The translations under genes and the position numbers were made by a program. A stretch of 64,000 bases of DNA. Origin: Neoarius graeffei. Taxonomy: Eukaryota > Chordata > Actinopteri > Siluriformes > Ariidae. The notes beneath the pieces were generated by a model that was not told where the DNA came from, searched no databases, and saw only the letters and a list, made by a program, of their open reading frames with translations. Shown here in pieces: positions 22,988 through 34,015 of the stretch; position 1 is the stretch's first letter; the number at the start of each line of letters is the position of its first letter. The stretch spans positions 17,584,421 to 17,648,420 of the forward strand of contig NC_083572.1 in the NCBI RefSeq assembly GCF_027579695.1, read 5' to 3'.

Positions 22988-25599
22988 GAACGGCAGCTAT
23001 AATTATTGACACCTTAATGATCTTTTGGCCATTACAAAAGTAGAAAAGGCTTTCAGTACGTAAACTGTACATGAATAATTACTCAAAGTTCCACTGGGAA
23101 AAAAATGAGTTGATTCCCAATTACTTAGCGTATCAGATCACGTGACACCGTTCCACAATTATCGACACCTTTGTCCATCGACACCGTTCCACAATTATTG
23201 ACATCCAAATAATAATTATTTATTTATTTATTTATTATTTTTAAAAAAAAGTTGGTATGTGGTATTAAGTTAACAAAACATAGTTTTTATTTAAATTTGT
23301 TTTACATACAAACTCCATATTTAGTACAAAATATCTTTTATATAAATATATCAATGTCGGTGCTTACATAAATGAGGAAGTAATTCTAATGTCTGTAAAC
23401 AAATGAACTGATCATGTTTAACCTGTCAAATCTTTTTGTTCCACTTTCTAAGTATTTTTCATAGATCACATTTTGTTAATCATTCGTTGTTCGTATTAAT
23501 TTCTAGTTTTGTTGTTTACCAATAAATGTCAACAGGCAGTTGACATTGTAACCACATGAAAATCCAGGTCAAAGGCAGGCCCGGCGCCAGGAACAGTTTA
23601 CTAAGGGGGCAATTAGAAATCGCAAGGGGGCAAATATTTTTTCATATAGTGTGTAGTAGTGATGGCGGTCTGACAACGTGTTTCAAACAATTAACTGCGC
23701 CAACCACAAAACCACGGCCCCGAAGGTTGCTTTAGTCCAGGAAAATCATGTGGCATATTACCAGGGCAGTTTTATCAACTCCCCTGCCCACCTGTTAACC
23801 CTCCCCTCCGATTTTCTCACAGACACGCGTTACAACCGGAAAGATGCCAAACATAAAACAACACACACAAACCTACAGGCAAGTCCTTTACATTTAAAAT
23901 GCATACAAATAGCTCCGCGGCATGAAAACAAAACGTCAATGCAAGTCTAAGGTACTTGGCTCGGCGGCCAAAATCATAATTTAAAAAAATCAACAGACCC
24001 CGCGGCTGCACGAGTAATAGCCTTCCTGACTCGCACCGAGTCAACGCTAACCACTTAATCCGTGATCCCAGTTTAGGCGTGTAGGGGACAAAACACTCTG
24101 AAGTGATGAATTTTCACCCCCGCTGCATGGGGGGTGACGTCAACGACACATATTCTTACGCTATTTGCGCACAAAGCGGACCATATATGAACACATACAC
24201 CAACATAAACGGAGATAAACTTAGCCGACAAAGAAAGAAAATGGATTCACAATATTGTGATTGAATTCGTTTAATTCGGAAGGGGAAAGACTACTCCCGT
24301 AAACTGACTGCATATTGCAGGATATTGCAGAGACAGTGCACTTGTAAGTGTACATGTAAAACCCCCGCCCGCACGATCCCTCCCCTTGTCCTTATCACAG
24401 GTCTGTGTGTGCGCGGCTGTGTCAGCATTTCACACATACACCCACAATAACTAGTCCCCAGTAGTTAGGATTGATACATATGTCTAAAACAGGGTTAGTA
24501 TTAAATTCAGGCTTTTTGAAATAATCCTACCTTAATACAATTGAATTCTACGATTGCACCGTAAGAATCATAACAACCAATCAGATTTGTTCTACCGTGC
24601 CAGTTTTAGTAGTGATTTATGTGAAATGTATTTTTGTGCAATGCGCAACCACTTAATATTTCGTATTTGAAAATGCAAATTATTAATACGTCTATAATAC
24701 ATTATATTTTCATAAGAAAACAATTAAGTGATCTGAGTCTCCGTTGAGGGGGCGGGGCTGTAGCCACGAGGGGGCGACGCCCCCTTTCGCCCCCCCATGG
24801 CGCCGGGCCTGGTCAAAGGTCACATGTCATTCCTCGAACCAAAATATAAAATGTCTACTGATATTGTAATATGTGGTAGATATTTACAACAAACTGCAAA
24901 AAAAAAAAAAATTCTGAATGGAATTGAAAAATCTGAATATTTCAAGCATGTAATTTTTTATATGCTAGGAATTTAACTGTGGTCTAATTCTATTTATTGC
25001 AATAGGATTCCAAATCCTCTATAAGCATTCCATTCTGTTATGGATCAGAAAAAAATATTATAAATCACTGCACTTTTATTTTTTTTAAAGTACTTCATCT
25101 ACTTCAACAATGTTACACAAAGATCGATCCATAACAGTTGTAAATCTCACTTAATTCCACAGGGTGACGATAATGGTGCACACCAGTGAAAGTGATTATT
25201 ATCGACACCTCATGTGACTTCTTAAACGCGCGTTTAGGTACAAAATGGCGACTGTGAAATGAAAGAGAAAGAAACAAAGTAGATTTCGACAAGGAGATCA
25301 TGAAATATCGGTGAATTTGATAAGTAAAAACATGTCCGTGATCTTTCCACCATCTTTACCTGTGATGATAACGTCCAGATTTTCCTCAAATTGCTGATTG
25401 TGCTAAAAAAAAATTCCATCTCCAGTACTGAGCTGTGTCATCAGACAACAAGATCAAAAGGCAAGGGGGATCTTCTGGTTGATTAATTAACCAATAATAA
25501 CTGTTGTAACTGAAACTCATCTTTGTAAAATTGTTTTTTATTGATAAATATGAAAAGGTGTCGATAATTATGGACTGTCAATAATTGTAGCTGCCGCTC
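22988..25599. mobile_element. Mariner/Tc1-type non-autonomous element, hosting a hAT element
   Basis: Terminal repeats GAACGGCAGCTATAATTATT and (complement of right end) GAGCGGCAGCTACAATTATT, followed by GACACC blocks, with TA on both sides (22986-22987, 25600-25601). Subterminal copies of CAATTATCGACACC lie at 23155 and 25195. No transposase frame. The hAT element at 23576-24811 splits it. Confidence 0.75.
23576..24811. mobile_element. hAT-type non-autonomous element
   Basis: CAGGCCCGGCGCCAGG at the left and CATGGCGCCGGGCCTG at the right are inverted. A perfect 8-bp target duplication GTCAAAGG flanks it (23568-23575, 24812-24819), the hAT target size. The interior has no transposase. Confidence 0.9.
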
Positions 25600-25748
25600 T
25601 AGCAAATAAAACACTATATTAGGGTGAATTTGGGTAATCTGGGACATCAGACATTTCAAAACATTATACCTTTCTGTAATCCCTAACATCATCTCGTATG
25701 TCCGTCGTAGTTGATTGTTTATTACAGATTTTTTAGCTAACTCAGGGA

Positions 25749-25965
25749 AGCATGGTGGTGTAGTGGTTAACACTGTCACCTCACAGCAAGAAGGTTCTGG
25801 GTTTGTGCCCAGTGGCCGATGGGGGCCTTTCTGTGTGGAATTTGCATGTTCCCCCCGTGTTTGCATGGGTTTCCTCCGGGTGTTCTGACTTCCCTCACAG
25901 TCCAAAGACATGCAGGTTAGGTTAACTGACTACTCTAAATTGTCCATTGATCAAGCTTGGAGAGG
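25749..25965 (+). mobile_element. SINE, 5' half
   Basis: GCATGGTGGTGTAGTGG, then the body through GTCCAAAGACATGCAGG. It diverges at about 25950 into unrelated sequence. Confidence 0.8.
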
Positions 25966-26071
25966 GATGGGCTCCGTCAAGTTTAAATGCCCAATGATGG
26001 ACCAGTGGTGCCCTTACAGCCCTTGCCAGCTGTGGGATGAAGAAGAAGGACATAGAGCAGGTCCCACCTAA

Positions 26072-26200
26072 CCATTCACACCTATGGGCAATTTAGAGTA
26101 GCCAGTTAACCTAACTGCATGTCTTTGGACAGTGGGTGAAACCGGAGCACCTGGAGGAAACCCACATGGACATGGGGAGAACGTGCAACCCCCACCCCCG
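26072..26200 (-). mobile_element. SINE, internal fragment
   Basis: AACCATTCACACCTATGGGC through ACATGGGGAGAACGTGCAA: middle of the SINE in reverse. Its pairing with the plus-strand piece at 25749 makes a local inverted repeat. Confidence 0.75.
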
Positions 26201-26745
26201 AGAATACTAATTACATCACCTGTCACCAATTCACCTGCTACAGTGTCTTGCAAAAGTATTCATCCCCCTTGGTGTTTGTCCTGTTTTGTCACATGACAAG
26301 CTGGAATTAAAATGGATTTTTGGAGGGTTAGCACCATTTGATTTACACAACATGCCTACCACTTTAAAGATACAAATTGATGTTTTATTGTGACACAAAC
26401 AATAATTAAGATGTAAAAACAGAAATCTGGAGTGTGCGTAGGTATTCACCCCCTTTCGTATGAAACCCCTAAATAAGAGCTGGTCCAACCAATTCACTTC
26501 ATAAGTCACATAATTAGTTGATTAAGATCCACCTGTGTGCAATCAAAGTGTCACATGATCTGTCACATGATATCTGTATAAATCAACCTGTTCTGGAAGG
26601 ACCCTGACTCTGCAACATGACTAAGCAAGCAACATGAAAACCAAGGAGCACTCCAAACAGGTCAGAGACAAAGTTAAGAAGTAGTATAGATCAGGGTTGG
26701 GTTATAAAAAAAATAAACCAAGCTTTGAATATCCCATGGAGCGCC

Positions 26746-27117
26746 CATCCATCCATCCATCCATTATCTGTAGCCGCTTATCCTGTTCTATAGGGTTGCA
26801 GGCAAGCTGGAGCCTATCCCAGCTGACTATGGGCGAGAGGCGGGGTACACCCTGGACAAGTCACCAGGTCATCACAGGGCTGACACAGAGACAAACAACC
26901 ATTCACACTCACATTCACACCTACGGTCAATTTAGAGCCACCAATTAACCTAACCTGCATGTCTTTGGACTGTGGGGGAAACCGGAGCACCCAGAGGAAA
27001 CCTACGCAGACACGGGGAGAACATGCAAACTCCACACAGAAAGGCCTTTGCTGGCCGCTGGGCTTGAACCCAGGACCTTCTTGCTGTGAGGTGACAGTGC
27101 TAACCACTACACCACCC
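26746..27117 (-). mobile_element. SINE inserted in the Tc1
   Basis: Full-length minus-strand copy with a (CATC)n tail at 26747-26764. Imperfect target duplication ATGGAGCGCC / ACGGAGCACC (26736-26745, 27118-27127). Confidence 0.85.
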
Positions 27118-27127
27118 ACGGAGCACC

Positions 27128-27983
27128 ATTAAATCCATTATAGCAAAATGGAAAGAATATGGCACCACTACAAACCTGACAAGAGAAGGCTGCCCACCAA
27201 AACCCACAGACCAGGCAAGGAGGGCATTAATCAGAGATGCAACAAAGACACCAAAGACAACACTGAAGAAGCTGCAGAGATCCACAGCGGAGATGGGAGT
27301 ATCTGTCCATAGGACTACTTTAAGCCGTACACTCCACGGAGCAGGGCTTTATGGAAGAGTGGCCAGAAAAAGAGTCATTGCTTAAGAAAACACGTTTGGA
27401 GTTTGCCCAACAGCATGTGGCAGACTCCCTAAACACATGGAAGAAGATTCTCTGGTCAAATGAGACTAAAATTGAACTTTTTGGCCATCGTGGGAAATGT
27501 CACATGTGGCTCAAACCCAACACCCTGAGAACACCATTCCTACAGTGAAGCATGGTGGTGGCAGCATCATGCTGTGGGGATGTTTTTCATCTGCAGGGAC
27601 AGGAAAGCTGGTCAGAACTGAAGGAAATATGGATGGCACTAAATACAGGGCAATTCTGGAGGAAAACCTGTTTGAGTCAGCCAGAGGTTTGAGACTGGGA
27701 CAAAGGTTCATGTTTCAGGAGGACAATGACCCTAAACATACTGCTAAAGCTACACCGGAGTGATTTAAAGGGAAACATTTAAATGTCTTGGAATGAGCCT
27801 AGTCAAAGTCCAGACCTCAATTTAATTGAGAATCTGTGGCATAACTTGAAGATTGCTGTACACCAACACAACCCATTGAACTTGAAGGAGTTGGAACAGT
27901 TTTGCCTTGATGAATGGGCAAAAATCCCAGTGGCTAGATGTGCTAAGCTAATAGAGACATACCCCAATGAATTGCAGCTGTAA
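27128..27983 (+). pseudogene. Tc1 transposase, disabled
   Basis: Pieces in order: HTH region with TLKKLQRSTAEMGVSVHRT (about 27260-27320), the first catalytic segment near 27450 ([11 protein letters not shown], with N where the catalytic D is expected), [14 protein letters not shown] (27552), [13 protein letters not shown] with the second D (27713), and a degenerate LNLIENLWHNLK third motif (27810). Stops occur at about 27384, 27545, 27763 and 27795, with frame changes. Usual full length is about 340 residues. Not functional. Confidence 0.9.
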
Positions 27984-28699
27984 TTGCAGCAAAAGGTGGC
28001 TCTACAAAGTATTGACTTTTGGGGGGGGGAATACCTATGCACACTCCATATTTCTGTTTTTTTTTCCATCTTAATTATTGTTTGTGTCACAATAAAACAT
28101 TTTTCACCTTTAAAGTGATAGGCATGTTGTGTAAATCAAATGGTGCTAACCCCTCAAAAATCCATTTTAATTCCAGCTTGTAATGCAACAAAACAGGACA
28201 AACACAAAGGGGCATGAATACTTTTGCAAAACACTGTAATCACTCCATCTACTTAAACCCTGCTCAAACAATCACTCAGTGTGAAGTATTGTTCTGTGTC
28301 CTGTACCTGACTATATCAAGTTGTTTGATTTCTGCCTGACTTCCAGTTATAGACCTCTGTTTATGTTTATTCCTGACTTCTTCTCATCTGCCCTACACTA
28401 CTCTCTTTACTGATTGACTGATCTCTGCGTGTTTTCTGTCTATGATTCCTGCTCTCCGATTTGGCTCTGTTTGCAGTTTGCGCCGTACCTGCTGTCCCCT
28501 GCAATTGCATCCGTAAGTGCCTGCGCTCTGACAATTGATATTTGTCCTGCCCCTTTCTGTGACATCATCTCTTTGAAGTCATGTCATTTCAGTCACATGA
28601 CATCCTTGTTAAACCTATAGTCAAAATCCTGCTGACTATAAACAAACACACTAGAGCTTAGGTGTCCCAGATTTCCCAAATTCACCATACACAAGAGAC

Positions 28700-28925
28700 T
28701 GCTTTTCAGACAAAAAGCCATCATGAAGACTCCTGGGTTTTGCATGCGAAAAAGAGGAAGAAGAAGGAGCAGCAAGTGCAGAAGTCAAAGTCTCCAGAAG
28801 AACTGTGGCTGGTTCTACAAGATGTTCAGTAAAACTCGCAGCTCATTTCCTTCTAAAACTGAACACCGTGTACCTGAGGCTACTATTTAAGAAAAAAGCA
28901 GAGGGTCACCAAGTATTGAGTTTTA
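28700..28925. repeat. Dispersed repeat related to 19060-19206
   Basis: Shares CTGTGGCTGGTTCTACAAG, CAGCTCATTTCC and CTGAACACCGTGTACCTGAG with the aanat-intron MITE. It shows the unsplit state of the site duplicated at 19986-20015. Confidence 0.75.
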
Positions 28926-29495
28926 GTTTATTACAGTTTGCTGCATGGATGACGTGGTTATTCAAGAGATGTTTATTGTCAGTCTGTCCATATACAAGTA
29001 TACAGTAAGGTTGAAAGAACATTTCTCTAAAATGTGTAGTGCAATGTAAGAGACAAAATACAAGACGAAGGACAAACAAAAACCAGTGCAAGTCAAAAGG
29101 ACAGACAGGTAGTGCAAAAGGAGCAATGAGCCATGCAGTGTTATGCAACGGAGAATATAAAGTGACTTTGTGCCGGTTTAAAGTGTCAGCGCAATGTAAA
29201 CTGAGCACTGAGAAACAAAAACAGCAATGTGTAATAAATTATGCCATGGTAAGTGTAAAGTAACTTTATGCCAATTGTCGGAGTGCAGTGTAAACAAACT
29301 AGGAGTGAGTCAAAATGTCTTCAGGCTCTTGGTGCAGGAAGGGGGCACTGAGGTACTGAGGAGCCTAAATGTCTGGGGGAAGAAGCTGTTGCAGTGGTGG
29401 TTCGGATGCTCTGAAACATTTAGCCAGACAGTAGAAGGTTGAACAGTCCATGGGAGGGCTGGGAGGCGTGGTAGGGATCTGCCACAATGCTGGTT
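28926..29495. other. No gene seen
   Basis: Contains an iterated motif (GTGCAATGTAA, AGTGACTTTGTGCC / AGTAACTTTATGCC) at 29040-29290, possibly a LINE or SINE tail. Family not identified. Confidence 0.35.
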
Positions 29496-29499
29496 GCAT

Positions 29500-29800
29500 C
29501 ATGGTGGTGGTGCAGTGGTTAGCACTACCACCTCACAGCAAGAAGGTTTTGGGTTTGAACATCATGGCTGATTGGGGCCTTTCTGTATGGAGTTTGCATG
29601 CCTGCATGGGTTTCTCCAGGTGCTCCAGTTTCCTCCTACAGTCCAACGACATGGGGATTTGGTCAACTGGCTACTCTAAATTGCCCAGAAGTGTAAATGT
29701 GAGTGTGAATGGTTATTCATCTCTGTGAAATCCAATGATAGATTGGCGACCTTTCACTGAAAGTCCAGCTCACCCATGACCCTGATTGATAAGTTGTATA
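29500..29800 (+). mobile_element. SINE, diverged
   Basis: GGTGGTGGTGCAGTGGTTAG head and CTGATTGATAAGTTGTATAG tail; a GGATGGATG run follows at 29811. Confidence 0.75.
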
Positions 29801-29852
29801 GATGATGGAAGGATGGATGGATGTTTACTTCATGTTGTTGTATTTTTCTTTT

Positions 29853-30060
29853 ACAACACTGATTCCAGAAAAGTCGGGATGCTGTGTACAACATAAAAGC
29901 AGAATGCAAAGATTTGCAAATCTATTTTGATCCATATTCAATTGAATACAACACAAAGACAAAATATTTCATGTTCAAGCTGATCAACTTTGGTTTTTTT
30001 TTCTTCTTTTTGTAAATATACACTCATTCTGATTTTGATGCCTGCAACACAGGGTTGTAA
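29853..30060. mobile_element. Tc1-type terminus or MITE
   Basis: Starts ACAACACTGATTCCAGAAAA, resembling the end of the 36614-38211 element (AACCCTGATTCCAAAAAAG). The right end may be near 30059 (GGGTTGTA). Confidence 0.55.
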
Positions 30061-30688
30061 GAAGATTTAATTTTCATTATTTTTAAAGTCATCTTTGATT
30101 TACAGCATTTCTTTGTAAGACTTTTGCACCGTTCTGTAAATGTGATGTCTCACATTTCTGCAGTTTAATTGTAAAAGTGTGAATTGGGAGACGCATGTTG
30201 TCATTTTCAGATTCTCTAAGCTTTCCTACTATTAATAAAACAAATCCACAAACACCTGATACATTTCTGAAATCCTCAACATGATGAGTATCTACATATG
30301 AAGGAAGATATTTATACGGTAAGCATGGCTTACCTCTCTATCAAGACTCAAATGACGTTTTGTCATTTGGGATACATCTACATTGATTTAAGCTTTTATT
30401 TTCATCCTCAAGTTACAGATTTAAAACATTTATAATACAGGTTATTTGTAGCACACTTGCTCCAAACGTCAATAAATCACATTTCGGTAACAGAATTTTT
30501 AAAACATCCAAATTAAATATCAAAATATTTGAATATTGTACCTACATAGTAGATTAAGTCAAACTAACTACATATTATTATGTTGACCTCCGAAACATTC
30601 TATAATTCATTTCTTAAAGAATAACGAGTAACTATGTTTAGAAAATTTTAGAAAACATTTTCCAAATTCATAGCCATTCTTTTCTAAA
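30061..30688. other. AT-rich spacer, no gene seen
   Basis: No reading frame or repeat ends recognised. Confidence 0.4.
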
Positions 30689-30747
30689 ATCTCGTCTTGT
30701 CTCGTCTTCTTCCGCTTTATCCGGGGCCGGGTCGTGGAGGCAGCAGT

Positions 30748-32709
30748 CTAAACATGGAAGCCCAAACTTCCCTTTCCCCAGACATCTCGGCCAGCCCCTC
30801 GGGAAGAACACCGAGGCGTTCCCAGGCCAGCCGAGAGACATAGTCCCTCCAGCGTGTCCTGGGTCTTCCCCGGGGCCTCCTCCCGGGGGGACATGCCTGG
30901 AACACCTCCCCAGGGAGGCATCCGAAAAAGATGCCCGAGCCACCTCAGCTGATTCCTCTCGATGTGGAGGAGCAGCGGCTCTACTCCGAGCTCCTCCCGA
31001 GTGACTGTGCTTCTCACCCTATCTCTAAGGGAGCGCCCAGCCACCCTGCGATGGAAACTCATTTCGGCTGCTTGTATCCGCGATCTTGTTCTTTTGGTCA
31101 TTACCCAAAGCTCATGACCATAGGTGAGAGTCGGAATGTAGATCGACCGGTAAATTGAGAGCTTCACCTTTTGGCTCAGCTCCTTCTTCACCACGACGGA
31201 CCGGTAAAGCAACCGCATCACTGCGGAGGCTGCACCGATCCGCCTGTCGATCTCACACTCCATCCTTCCCTCACTTGTGAACAAGATCCCAAGATACTTA
31301 AACTCCTCCACTTGAGGCAGGACTTCTCCACCAACCTGGAGAGGGCAAGCCACCCTTTTCTGGTCGAGAATCATGGCCTCGGACTTGGAGGTGCTGATTC
31401 TCATCCCAGCCGCTTCACACTCAACTGCAAACCACCCCAGTGCATGCTGAAGGTCCTGGTTTGAAGAAGCCAACAGGACAACATCATCTGCAAAAAGCAG
31501 AGATGAAATCCTGTGGTTCCCAAACAGGATTCCTTCCGGCCCCTGGCTGCGCCTAGAAATTCTGTCCATAAAAATTATGAACAGAACCGGTGACAAAGGG
31601 CAGCCCTGCTGGAGTCCAACATGTACTGGGAACAGGTCTGACTTACTGCCGGCAATGCGAACCAGACTCCTGCTCTGTTCGTACAGGGACTGGACAGCCC
31701 TTAGCAAAGAGCCCTGAACCCCATACTCCCGAAGCACCCCCCACAGAATACCACGAGGGACACGGTCAAATGCCTTCTCCAGATCCACAAAGCACATGTG
31801 GACTGGTTGGGCAAACTCCCATGAACCCTCGAGCACCCTATGAAGGGTATAGAGCTGGTCCAGTGTTCCGCGACCAGGACAAAAACTGCATTGTTCCTTC
31901 TGGATCCGAGGTTCAACTATTGGTTGAATTCTCCTCTCCAGTACCCTGGAGTAAACCTTCCCTGGGAGACTGAGAAGTGTGATTCCCCTATAATTGGAGC
32001 ACACTCTCCGGTCCCCTTTCTTAAAAAGAGGGACCACCACCCCAGTCTGCCACTCCAGAGGCACTGTCCCCGACCGCCACATGATGTTGCAGAGGCGTGT
32101 CAACCAAGACAGCCCCACAACATCCAGAGACTTGAGATACTCAGGGCGGATCTCATCCATCCCCGGTGCCTTGCCACCAAGGAGCTTGCAAACCACCTCA
32201 GTGACTTCGGCTTGGGTAATGGATGAGTCCACCTCTGAGTTATCAGCCTCAGTCTCCTCAATGGAAGACATGACGGTGGGATTGAGGAGATCCTCAAAGT
32301 ATTCCTTCCACTGCCTGACAATGTCCCCGGTCGAGGTCAACAGCTCCCCACCCGCACTGTAAACAGTGTTGGCAGAGTACTGCTTCCCCCTCCTGAGGCG
32401 CCGGACGGTTTGCCAGAATTTCTTCGAGGCCGACCGATAGTCCTTCTCCATGGCCTCCCCGAACCCCTCCCAGTTCCGAGTTTTTGCCTCCACAACTGCC
32501 TGAGCTGCGGCACGCCTGGCCTGCCGATACCTGTCAGCTGCCTCAGGAGTCCCGGAGGTCAACATGGCCCGATAGGACTCCTTCTTCAGCTTGACGGCAT
32601 CCCTTACTTCTGGTGTCCACCACCGGGTTCGGGGATTGCCGCCACAACTCCGAACAGCTGCGTCCACAATGGAGGTAGAGAACATGGTCCACTCAGACTC
32701 AATGTCCAC
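30748..32709 (-). CDS. Rex3 reverse transcriptase region
   Basis: A 653-residue open frame. RT motifs in order: VVPLFKKGDRRVCSNYRGIT near residue 230, CFVDLEKAFDRV (catalytic Asp) near 306, GLQQGCPLSPVLF near 367, the YXDD-box equivalent LLFADDVVLLA near 407, and FKYLGILF near 469. The downstream part has the Rex3-typical RNQLRWLGHLFRMPP segment. The last 60 residues are read in a shifted frame: the usual GRRPRGRPRTRWRDY tail appears in the overlapping frame at 30717-30905, so a small indel near 30890 altered the C-terminus. The start at 32709 is internal; the natural protein is one polyprotein with the endonuclease upstream. Confidence 0.9.
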   Translation of the reverse strand: MDIESEWTMFSTSIVDAAVRSCGGNPRTRWWTPEVRDAVKLKKESYRAMLTSGTPEAADRYRQARRAAAQAVVEAKTRNWEGFGEAMEKDYRSASKKFWQTVRRLRRGKQYSANTVYSAGGELLTSTGDIVRQWKEYFEDLLNPTVMSSIEETEADNSEVDSSITQAEVTEVVCKLLGGKAPGMDEIRPEYLKSLDVVGLSWLTRLCNIMWRSGTVPLEWQTGVVVPLFKKGDRRVCSNYRGITLLSLPGKVYSRVLERRIQPIVEPRIQKEQCSFCPGRGTLDQLYTLHRVLEGSWEFAQPVHMCFVDLEKAFDRVPRGILWGVLREYGVQGSLLRAVQSLYEQSRSLVRIAGSKSDLFPVHVGLQQGCPLSPVLFIIFMDRISRRSQGPEGILFGNHRISSLLFADDVVLLASSNQDLQHALGWFAVECEAAGMRISTSKSEAMILDQKRVACPLQVGGEVLPQVEEFKYLGILFTSEGRMECEIDRRIGAASAVMRLLYRSVVVKKELSQKVKLSIYRSIYIPTLTYGHELWVMTKRTRSRIQAAEMSFHRRVAGRSLRDRVRSTVTREELGVEPLLLHIERNQLRWLGHLFRMPPWGGVPGMSPREEAPGKTQDTLEGLCLSAGLGTPRCSSRGAGRDVWGKGSLGFHV

Positions 32710-32790
32710 CGCCTCCCTCGGAAGCTGGGAAAAGCTCTCCTGGAGGAGGGAGTTAAAGATCCCCCCGACAGAGTGCTCAGCCAGACATTC

Positions 32791-33573
32791 TCAGCAGACT
32801 CTCACCATATATTTGGGCCTGCCAGGTCTGTCCAACTTCCTCCTCCGCCAGCAGATCCAACTCACCACCAGGTGGTGATCAGTTGACAGCTCAGCCCCTC
32901 TCTTCACCCGAGTGTCCAAGACATAGGGCCGGAGATCAGATGAAACAACAACAAAGTCTATCATCGACCTCCGACCTAAGGTGTCCTGGTGCCACGTGTA
33001 CTTATGGACACCCCTATGCTCGAACATGGTGTTTGTTATGGACAAACCGTAACTAGCACAGAAATCCAATAACAAAACACCACTCGAGTTCAGATCGGGG
33101 AGGCCGTTCCTCCCAACCACGTCCCTCCAGGTGTCACTGTCGTCGCCCACGTGAGCATTGAAGTCCCCCAGTAGCACAATGGAGTCCCCAGTCTGAGCAC
33201 CCCTCAGTACCTCTCCCAGGGACTCCAAGAAGGCCGGATACTCTATACTGCTATTCGGCCCGTAGGCACAAACAACAGCAAGAGCCCTCTCCCCAATCCG
33301 AAGGCGCAGAGAGGCGACCGTCTCGTTCACTGGGGTAAACTCCAACACATGGCAGCTGAGCTGAGTAGCTATAAGCAAGCCCACACCAGCCCGCCGCCGC
33401 TCACCATGGGCGACTCCAGAGAAGTGGAGTGTCCAGCCCCTCTCAAGGAGCTGGGTTCCAGAGCTCAAGCTGTGCGTGGAGGTGAGCCTGACTATCTCTA
33501 GCCGGTACCTCTCAACCTCCCGCACAAGCTCAGGCTCCCCCCCCCCCCAGCGAAGTGACATTCCATGTCCCAA
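32791..33573 (-). CDS. Rex3 apurinic-type endonuclease region
   Basis: A 260-residue frame with AP-endonuclease landmarks: [10 protein letters not shown] near residue 100, [10 protein letters not shown] (catalytic D-x-N) near 135, [11 protein letters not shown] near 205 and [10 protein letters not shown] (catalytic D-H) near 230. It nicks target DNA to prime reverse transcription. The frame closes at 32791, about 80 bp before the RT frame's first ATG, with the expected linker in another frame, so one frameshift separates the two. A run of C at 33539-33550 shifts the upstream frame as well. The element is young but not intact. Confidence 0.88.
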   Translation of the reverse strand: MGHGMSLRWGGGEPELVREVERYRLEIVRLTSTHSLSSGTQLLERGWTLHFSGVAHGERRRAGVGLLIATQLSCHVLEFTPVNETVASLRLRIGERALAVVCAYGPNSSIEYPAFLESLGEVLRGAQTGDSIVLLGDFNAHVGDDSDTWRDVVGRNGLPDLNSSGVLLLDFCASYGLSITNTMFEHRGVHKYTWHQDTLGRRSMIDFVVVSSDLRPYVLDTRVKRGAELSTDHHLVVSWICWRRRKLDRPGRPKYMVRVC

Positions 33574-34015
33574 CAGCTAGCCGCTGTGTCCGGGGATCAG
33601 GTCATCGAAGCCCCTGCCTTCGACTGCCGCCCAATCCACACTGCACCAGTCCCCTACTGCTACCTCTGTGGGTGGTGAACCCACAGGAGGTCGGGCCCAC
33701 GTCACCTCTTCGGGCTGAGCCCGGCTGGGCCCCATGTGCAAAGGCCCGGCCACCAAGCACTCGCATACGAGCCCCAACCCTGGGCCTGGCTCCAGGGTGG
33801 GGCCCTGGCTGCGCCATACCGGGCAACGTCATGGTCCTCGATTGTTTCTCCATAAGGGTTTTGGTGAACTGCTCTTGGTCTGGCCTGTCACCTAGGACCT
33901 GTCTGCCTTGGGAAACCCTGACAGGGGCATAATGCCCCCAACAACATAGCTCCTAGGATCATTCAAGCACACAAACCCCTCCACCACAATAAGGTGGCAG
34001 TTCTAGGAGGGGTTT

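Larger units (their letters stand above)
26238..28239 (+). mobile_element. Tc1 transposon, degenerate, with SINE insertion
   Basis: Inverted ends: CAGTGTCTTGCAAAAGTATT at the left and the complement of AATACTTTTGCAAAACACTG at the right, with long matching arms (GGAATTAAAATGGATTTTTG). The central frame is a plus-strand transposase broken by the SINE at 26746 and several stops. Confidence 0.85.
25618..28691. mobile_element. TA-flanked DNA element filled with later insertions
   Basis: Left end TAGGGTGAATTTGGGTAATC and TGGGACATC; right end, complement, TATGGTGAATTTGGGAAATC and TGGGACACC. Inside are SINE pieces and a Tc1 that itself holds a SINE. Right-half host sequence is about 28240-28691. Confidence 0.6.
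30689..34015 (-). mobile_element. Rex3 non-LTR retrotransposon (RTE clade), nearly full length
   Basis: Minus-strand element with an endonuclease domain (33573-32791), a reverse transcriptase (32709-30748), and a 3' tail of CGTCTTGTCTCGTCTTC (30692-30708 on the plus strand, low-complexity tail). Two segments match the conserved Rex3 RT sites widely used to detect this family: CGGTGACAAAGGGCAGCCC at 31586 and ACCACCACCCCAGTCTGCCA at 32035. The GC-rich 5' region (33574-34015) ends with an inverted pair AACCCCTCC / GGAGGGGTT. Confidence 0.9.

Noticed and set aside
30931-32886. Several plus-strand open frames of 70-158 codons opposite Rex3
   Set aside because: They are antisense shadows of the Rex3 RT and endonuclease frames; no domain is visible and the base pattern follows the minus-strand codons.
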